DNA of 8,771 bases from Halovenus sp. (lineage in GTDB: Archaea > Halobacteriota > Halobacteria > Halobacteriales > Haloarculaceae). Position 1 is the first letter of the stretch, and each line of letters begins with the position of its first letter. Of the stretch, positions 5,134 to 8,771 are shown piece by piece. Location of the stretch: the NCBI GenBank assembly GCA_003551265.1, contig PUMG01000333.1:1-8771 (forward strand). The letters run 5' to 3'. The translations under genes and the position numbers were made by a program. Below the pieces are notes generated by a model. That model did not search any database and was not told where the DNA came from. It saw only the letters and a program-made list of their open reading frames with translations.

Positions 5134-5988
5134 ATGAGCGACGATGGACCAACGCACGACGGCGAGAATGAACGTCCTACCAGGATAGTTGGGACGGGTA
5201 AGGAGCTCTTAGACTGGCTGACACCGACAAGTGGCTCCGAAGACGTCTCGGCGGAACAGTCCCCGGGTGAGAGCGAGGGTGGCTCGACTCTCAACCGGCG
5301 AAGCTACATGTTACTGGCTGGTGGTGCGGCAGCAGCAGCCACGACCGGCGCTGTTGCGAGCAGCAGCGTCTCCGGCTCTAGTACGGAGATACACCAGCCC
5401 GACGTCTACGGCTACGGCGGGAGTAGTCTCAAACCCCACGGACAACACACAACGTTGCTCAGGGGTGAGGCGGCGACAACGGGTGCAGACGCGCTGGCGT
5501 CGAGCACGCCCGTCAGCGGAAACGCAGAACGGGCGCAGGCGATGGAGATCGCACCGGGTATGACAGTACACGCGAGTCTGGACCCGGCGAGCAACGACTG
5601 GTTCGTCTTCGACGCCAGGGCAGGTGACCCGATCCTTGTCGAATACGAGAGAGAGACCTCACGCGGGATGACTGGTCTCCTCCTGTACGACCCGGACGGG
5701 AATCTCAAAGAGATGCTGTACGTCGGAACCGGGAATCCCCACAAGCTGCGCTCGCTCGCAGACGAGAGCGGCGAGCACTTCCTGCAGGTCATCGAGGTGG
5801 CCAACGGTGATGGCGACTACACGTTCTCCCTCCTGCTCGAGGATGACGACGATGATGACGATGACGACGACAACGGCGATGACGATGATGACGACAACGG
5901 CGATGACGATGATAACGGAGACAACGGAGACGACGACTACGGAGCGCTGGGATACGGTGACGGGCCGTACGGTGGCATCGGTACATAA
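5134..5988 (+). CDS. Tat-exported protein with PPC-like domain and poly-aspartate tail
   Basis: The product has 284 residues and I do not know its exact function. Residues 1-54 are a long acidic, hydrophilic N-region. NRRSYMLLAGGAAAAATTGAV (54-74) is a twin-arginine signal (R55, R56) with a short hydrophobic core, so the protein should be exported folded by the Tat system. Residues about 140-235 (SNDWFVFDARAGDPILVEYE, then GLLLYDPDGN, then GEHFLQVI...GDYTFSL) follow the pattern of a bacterial pre-peptidase C-terminal (PPC) type beta-sandwich. Residues 237-268 are almost entirely Asp with Asn-Gly breaks, possibly binding Ca2+ or Mg2+. The protein ends in a Tyr/Gly-rich peptide (269-284) echoed by DVYGYGGSS after the signal. 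It heads an operon with two further genes. A surface or extracellular scaffold role is inferred only. Confidence 0.8.
   Translation: MSDDGPTHDGENERPTRIVGTGKELLDWLTPTSGSEDVSAEQSPGESEGGSTLNRRSYMLLAGGAAAAATTGAVASSSVSGSSTEIHQPDVYGYGGSSLKPHGQHTTLLRGEAATTGADALASSTPVSGNAERAQAMEIAPGMTVHASLDPASNDWFVFDARAGDPILVEYERETSRGMTGLLLYDPDGNLKEMLYVGTGNPHKLRSLADESGEHFLQVIEVANGDGDYTFSLLLEDDDDDDDDDDNGDDDDDDNGDDDDNGDNGDDDYGALGYGDGPYGGIGT
5842..5937 (+). repeat. GAC/GAT triplet repeat encoding the poly-Asp tail
   Basis: Nearly every codon across these 96 bases is GAC or GAT, interrupted by AACGGC or AACGGA units (Asn-Gly) at about four places. Such a purine/pyrimidine triplet array is prone to slippage in steps of three bases, so tail length could vary between strains without breaking the frame. 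Confidence 0.75.
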
Positions 5989-5995
5989 CAACACA

Positions 5996-6000
5996 GGAGA
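5996..6000 (+). promoter_or_regulatory. Shine-Dalgarno sequence of the second cassette gene
   Basis: GGAGA lies 9 bases before the ATG at 6010, in the 21-base gap after the first cassette gene. It fixes that ATG as the start and fits translation from a shared transcript, in contrast to the leaderless first gene. Confidence 0.6.
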
Positions 6001-6009
6001 CTCACAACA

Positions 6010-6582
6010 ATGACAGAACACAGATACAACAGACCGAGCGAAGGAGAGCTAGAATGGCACATTCCGCTGAACGAGAACTTCGAGCAACTCGACCGCGACG
6101 TCGAGATTCGAGACACAGAGGACAACCGGGATGAGTACGACCCCGAGGAGGGAGCGAAGTTCCTCGCGACGGATTCCGGTGCAACGTACGTTGGTGACGG
6201 TTCCGCCTGGAATCTCGTCGGATACGTCGCTCGTGCCGGGGGCGGCGACCTCGGCCACTACGTTCACTACGAGGATGGACTCGAAGACGAGGAGATAAAC
6301 TCGTTCGTCTTCGACGAGGACGAGCTGTTAGAGGTTGTCCGTCTCTCGTTCCCGATGAAAGAGGGGGATGCAGACGAGAGCGATGTCGTTCTTCGGGTCC
6401 GCGAGGGCGGTAGCGACGGCGACGTGCTGGTGGAGGTAGAGGGCAACGAGTTCAAATCCGCAAGTTCGGACTCAGACGCGCCGTGGATTGCGAGCACCTC
6501 ACCTGTGTCGGTGACCGTGTCGAACGAGAGTGGAGAGGCAGTCGATGTGGTCCCGAAAGTGTGGGCCAACATCCGCAGATAG
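6010..6582 (+). CDS. acidic protein with tail-fibre-head-like N-terminus
   Basis: This 190-residue, highly acidic protein has no signal peptide or membrane segment. The N-terminal part, YNRPSEGELEWHIPLNENFE at 6-25 followed by EEGAKFLATDSGATYVGDGS (46-65) and AWNL, resembles short modules found at the N-termini of phage tail-fibre and haloarchaeal beta-helix proteins, where a W...N.NF..LD segment is followed by a small beta-rich piece (here FLATDSGATYVGDGSAW). The remainder (about 80-190) is predicted to be beta-rich, with alternating hydrophobic strands such as VVLRVREG, VLVEVEG and VSVTVSN, like a small beta-sandwich. It lies 21 bases after the Tat protein gene and 6 bases before the beta-helix gene, so it is likely translated with them. 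It may be an adaptor or capping subunit for the beta-helix protein. The resemblance is by eye and the function is unknown. Confidence 0.75.
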   Translation: MTEHRYNRPSEGELEWHIPLNENFEQLDRDVEIRDTEDNRDEYDPEEGAKFLATDSGATYVGDGSAWNLVGYVARAGGGDLGHYVHYEDGLEDEEINSFVFDEDELLEVVRLSFPMKEGDADESDVVLRVREGGSDGDVLVEVEGNEFKSASSDSDAPWIASTSPVSVTVSNESGEAVDVVPKVWANIRR

Positions 6583-6588
6583 AGAGCC

Positions 6589-8559
6589 ATGGCCACGTTG
6601 AACGTTCAAGACTATGGCGCGGCAGGCGATGGGTCGACGAACGATACCGGCGCGATCCAGTCGGCGATAGACGATGCCAGTGCAGGAGATACGGTGTACT
6701 TCCCGGAGGGGACGTACGGCGTCGAAGGGGCACAGACGATTCTCAACGTCGACGGAAGCAGACACCCGGACAACCTCACGCTTGAGGGAGAAGGAGAAGA
6801 CAGCGTCATCCGCTACAACGGCGGCAACGGTGGGAGTAACTTCTTCATACTCCACCTCGAGGGTGGAATGTCTGGATTCGAGTGTCGGAATCTGGTTCTC
6901 GATGGAAACTCGAGTGCGGTTTCGGGGGACCCCAACGCGACGCTTATCGTTCGGGTTCAACACGACACAGCGGGGCAGAGCTATCTGTTCGAGGACGTCC
7001 TCGCCCGCGACTCGTACGGGACTGCCTTCAGCATCCGTGGACGGGGCGTCACACTCAGACACGTCACCTCAGAGGACCACGGCAAGCACGGTGCGAGCTA
7101 TCGCACTGACCAGCCGACGCCCGACGAAGAACTCGTCGTCGAGCACTGTCACTTCCGTGGCAACTCCTCGATTCACCCCGGCCACTACGGTATCGACACC
7201 GCGACGGGCTCGTTTATCGTCCAGGATACGGTAATCGAAGAGAACGACGCCGGATGTAAGACCTCGACAGGGGCACCCATCGACGGGACATACCGCAGAG
7301 TACGGATTCAGAACAACAGCGGTCACTCCTACCAGTCGACGAACGGTGACAGCGGCAGCCTGGTCTTCGAGGACTGTGTCATCGGGCCAGGTAACACCTC
7401 GATGTTCCGGTTGAGCTACATCGACTACGACCTTCGGGGCGACGTCATCGTGACTGACAACGGAGATGGTGCCGGACGGGGAGCTGTCTGGGTTGGTGAT
7501 AACGCCTCGATTGACGCGGAGACGCTGTGGGTCAACAACAACGACAATTCGGGTCTCGACTGTCTTTCACGCCAGTCCGGGAACGTCATCGAGCAGTACA
7601 ACTACGCGAACAACGCGGGCGGTCCGCTCGGGTCGACACGAAATCTCACCATCCAGAGTGACTCTCAAGGCGAAGAGACCGATCTGGGTGTCGTCCCGAC
7701 TGCTGATGAAGTAGGCGCGTGGGCGAACGGCAACGGCTCGGATCCCAACCCACCGCCGGAGCCGGAGCCAGACTCTGGAGCGACCCTCGCCACTGCTGGC
7801 GGAATCGTTCAGACGAGCGGCGGCGTCATCATGACGGGTGAGTATACAACTCCGGGAAATCCGAGCGGTGAGGTTGTGGACGACTTCGAGGGCTACGACG
7901 CCGGAACGGCGCTCGAAGAGACTGACCCGTGGACTGCGGCAGGAGCGTACAGCGCCGCATATCAGGTCACGAACAACTATCCCGCGGCGGGTGAGCAGTC
8001 GATTGGCATCGCAGGCACGAGTTCGTATCACGCCATTCAGTCTACGGCAGACAGCGGACTCGAGAGGTATCCCGGTGCGGACTGCACGATTCGGATTGCG
8101 GTGTATCTGGAGGCGGGGTCACACGATGTCGCCTTCGGGGTCCCTGCTGACGAAGATAACTACCACGACAACTGCTATCGGCTCCGTGGAGGGCCGTTGC
8201 TCTCCAGAAACCCGAGTCTCAAACGCACGGTCGATGGCGAGATGGAGACGCTGGTCTCTCTCGACAACCAGTTCCCGACGGACACCTGGCTCGAACACGT
8301 CATCCAGTTCGAGGCAACCGGAAGCGAGGTCGTGCTCACGTACAACGGCTACGCGTGGGACGCCGACTCCGGCGAGTGGGTGCAGTTCGAAGCCGATACG
8401 GAGGCTGTCGACGAGACCAACGCGTTCCCCGAAGAGGTCGGTGTCGGCCTCGGCACGTACGCCATCGGCAACAACGTGACGCTGTTCGACGAGTTCCGTG
8501 TTGGCGATACTGATGATACTGGCGCGCCGTCGTGGCGTCCCGTTACTGAACAGCTGTAA
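6589..8559 (+). CDS. pectate-lyase-type right-handed beta-helix protein with lectin-like C-terminal domain
   Basis: The protein has 656 residues. NVQDYGAAGDGSTNDTGAIQ (5-24) with SAGDTVYFPEGTY (31-43) is the classic start of the Pectate_lyase_3/tail-spike beta-helix family. Repeating short strands with Asn-rich turns continue to about 360, as in a parallel beta-helix. A Pro/Glu linker (NPPPEPEPDSG, 387-397) and a small repeat-like segment, ATAGGIVQTSGGVIMTG (401-417), lead to a C-terminal beta-rich domain (about 429-638: VVDDFEGYDAG ... VTLFDEFRVGD) resembling concanavalin-like lectin/glucanase folds. Expected roles are binding or cleaving acidic polysaccharide at or outside the cell surface; catalytic residues cannot be assigned by eye. 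No Tat or Sec signal is present at the N-terminus, which is odd for such a protein. The start at 6589 lies 6 bases after the preceding stop and leads straight into the domain. Confidence 0.85.
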   Translation: MATLNVQDYGAAGDGSTNDTGAIQSAIDDASAGDTVYFPEGTYGVEGAQTILNVDGSRHPDNLTLEGEGEDSVIRYNGGNGGSNFFILHLEGGMSGFECRNLVLDGNSSAVSGDPNATLIVRVQHDTAGQSYLFEDVLARDSYGTAFSIRGRGVTLRHVTSEDHGKHGASYRTDQPTPDEELVVEHCHFRGNSSIHPGHYGIDTATGSFIVQDTVIEENDAGCKTSTGAPIDGTYRRVRIQNNSGHSYQSTNGDSGSLVFEDCVIGPGNTSMFRLSYIDYDLRGDVIVTDNGDGAGRGAVWVGDNASIDAETLWVNNNDNSGLDCLSRQSGNVIEQYNYANNAGGPLGSTRNLTIQSDSQGEETDLGVVPTADEVGAWANGNGSDPNPPPEPEPDSGATLATAGGIVQTSGGVIMTGEYTTPGNPSGEVVDDFEGYDAGTALEETDPWTAAGAYSAAYQVTNNYPAAGEQSIGIAGTSSYHAIQSTADSGLERYPGADCTIRIAVYLEAGSHDVAFGVPADEDNYHDNCYRLRGGPLLSRNPSLKRTVDGEMETLVSLDNQFPTDTWLEHVIQFEATGSEVVLTYNGYAWDADSGEWVQFEADTEAVDETNAFPEEVGVGLGTYAIGNNVTLFDEFRVGDTDDTGAPSWRPVTEQL

Positions 8560-8563
8560 ACTA

Positions 8564-8617
8564 CCCCACCCTACTTCGCTCGGGGGCAACCGCCCCGCTC
8601 GCTCGTTGAGGGTGGGG
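8564..8617. repeat. nested GC-rich inverted repeat after the cassette
   Basis: CCCCACCCT (8564-8572) and AGGGTGGGG (8609-8617) pair perfectly as an outer 9-bp stem. Inside, GGGGC (8583-8587) and GCCCC (8592-8596) make a second stem with a 4-base loop. It begins five bases after the stop of the beta-helix gene. It could act in transcript termination between convergent genes, or be the structured end of a decayed IS200/IS605-type or MITE-like element, which in haloarchaea often show such subterminal palindromes. I cannot choose between these from sequence alone. Confidence 0.5.
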
Positions 8618-8644
8618 CCTCCGCCTTGAATTGGGTGAAGTACT

Positions 8645-8661
8645 GCGGGGACAAGCCCCGC
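8645..8661. terminator. short hairpin between convergent genes, possible terminator
   Basis: GCGGGG (8645-8650) and CCCCGC (8656-8661) form a perfect 6-bp stem with a 5-base loop, followed by a pyrimidine-rich tract, CTCTCGCTTTCTCTCTG (8666-8682). It lies between the stop of the rightward cassette and the stop of the leftward gene. Haloarchaeal termination depends mainly on T-rich tracts, so the pyrimidine run may matter more than the stem. Confidence 0.35.
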
Positions 8662-8709
8662 GGCACTCTCGCTTTCTCTCTGTAGACGGTAACAATCGGC
8701 TTGTGCAGA

Positions 8710-8771
8710 TCACTTTTCGAGGTGTGAGTACTGGTATGTCGGACGGACATCCTCGTCGTAGTCGTCGTGAA
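8710..8771 (-). CDS. 3' end of a leftward gene entering from the right edge, unknown product
   Basis: Read on the minus strand, the last complete codons give HDDYDEDVRPTYQYSHLEK and a TGA stop at 8712-8710. The strongly acidic composition is typical of haloarchaeal proteins, while the other frames of both strands here give Arg-rich or stop-broken peptides. Only 19 residues are visible, so no family can be named. It would be convergent with the beta-helix gene. Confidence 0.5.
   Translation of the reverse strand, partial: HDDYDEDVRPTYQYSHLEK

Noticed and set aside
5659..6021. Minus-strand frame with long Val/Ile runs that looks like a membrane protein
   Set aside because: The hydrophobic runs are the antisense reading of the GAC/GAT repeat. 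The sense strand has the Tat signal, PPC-like domain and a following ribosome-binding site.
5134..8559. A provirus, because of the tail-spike-like proteins
   Set aside because: No integrase, terminase, portal, capsid or att-like repeat is visible, and the first gene is a Tat-exported protein. It remains possible only if flanking sequence outside the window shows viral genes.
8736..8771. Short plus-strand frame starting MSDGHPRRSRRE at the right edge
   Set aside because: It is Arg-rich, while the opposite strand gives a typical acidic haloarchaeal C-terminus ending in a stop at 8710.

Overview
The window looks like haloarchaeal (class Halobacteria) DNA. It is fairly GC-rich, the encoded proteins are strongly acidic, one protein carries a twin-arginine export signal, archaeal TATA-type promoters give very short leaders, and there is an Orc1/Cdc6 initiator next to repeated origin-recognition elements. 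I cannot assign genus or species. Family names come from motifs read by eye; no database search was possible.

Left part (1-3013): the 5' two-thirds of a BCCT-family transporter gene runs leftward off the window edge. It is divergent from a complete 12-helix MFS transporter gene. A clean dyad, TGACTGA-n4-TCAGTCA, lies in the gap between them and could be a repressor operator. A small UspA-type stress protein follows the MFS gene. This is ordinary chromosomal-style content, although the BCCT protein has unusual residues in its expected substrate and sodium sites.

Middle part (about 3255-4842): a compact origin-plus-initiator module. A perfect 30-bp inverted repeat (ORB-A and ORB-B) brackets an A+T-rich segment that is the likely unwinding element. 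The orc1/cdc6 gene comes next. A second inverted pair (ORB-C and ORB-D) starts at the base after its stop codon. A fifth, partial element (E) contains a 17-bp palindrome, lies exactly 31 bp from ORB-B and sits just upstream of the orc1 TATA box, which suggests autoregulation. The module is visibly richer in A+T than the genes on both sides, so it was probably acquired as a unit, as is common for accessory origins of haloarchaea.

Right part (5134-8559): a three-gene rightward operon. It encodes a Tat-exported protein with a PPC-like beta-sandwich and a long poly-aspartate tail, then a small acidic protein whose N-terminus resembles phage tail-fibre head modules, then a large two-domain protein with a pectate-lyase-type right-handed beta-helix and a lectin/glucanase-like C-terminal domain. 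Only the first has a recognisable export signal. The set resembles a cell-surface or glycan-interacting cassette with tail-spike-like parts; its biological role is unknown. After it come two GC-rich inverted repeats (terminator or mobile-element remnant) and the last 19 codons of a leftward gene entering from the right edge.
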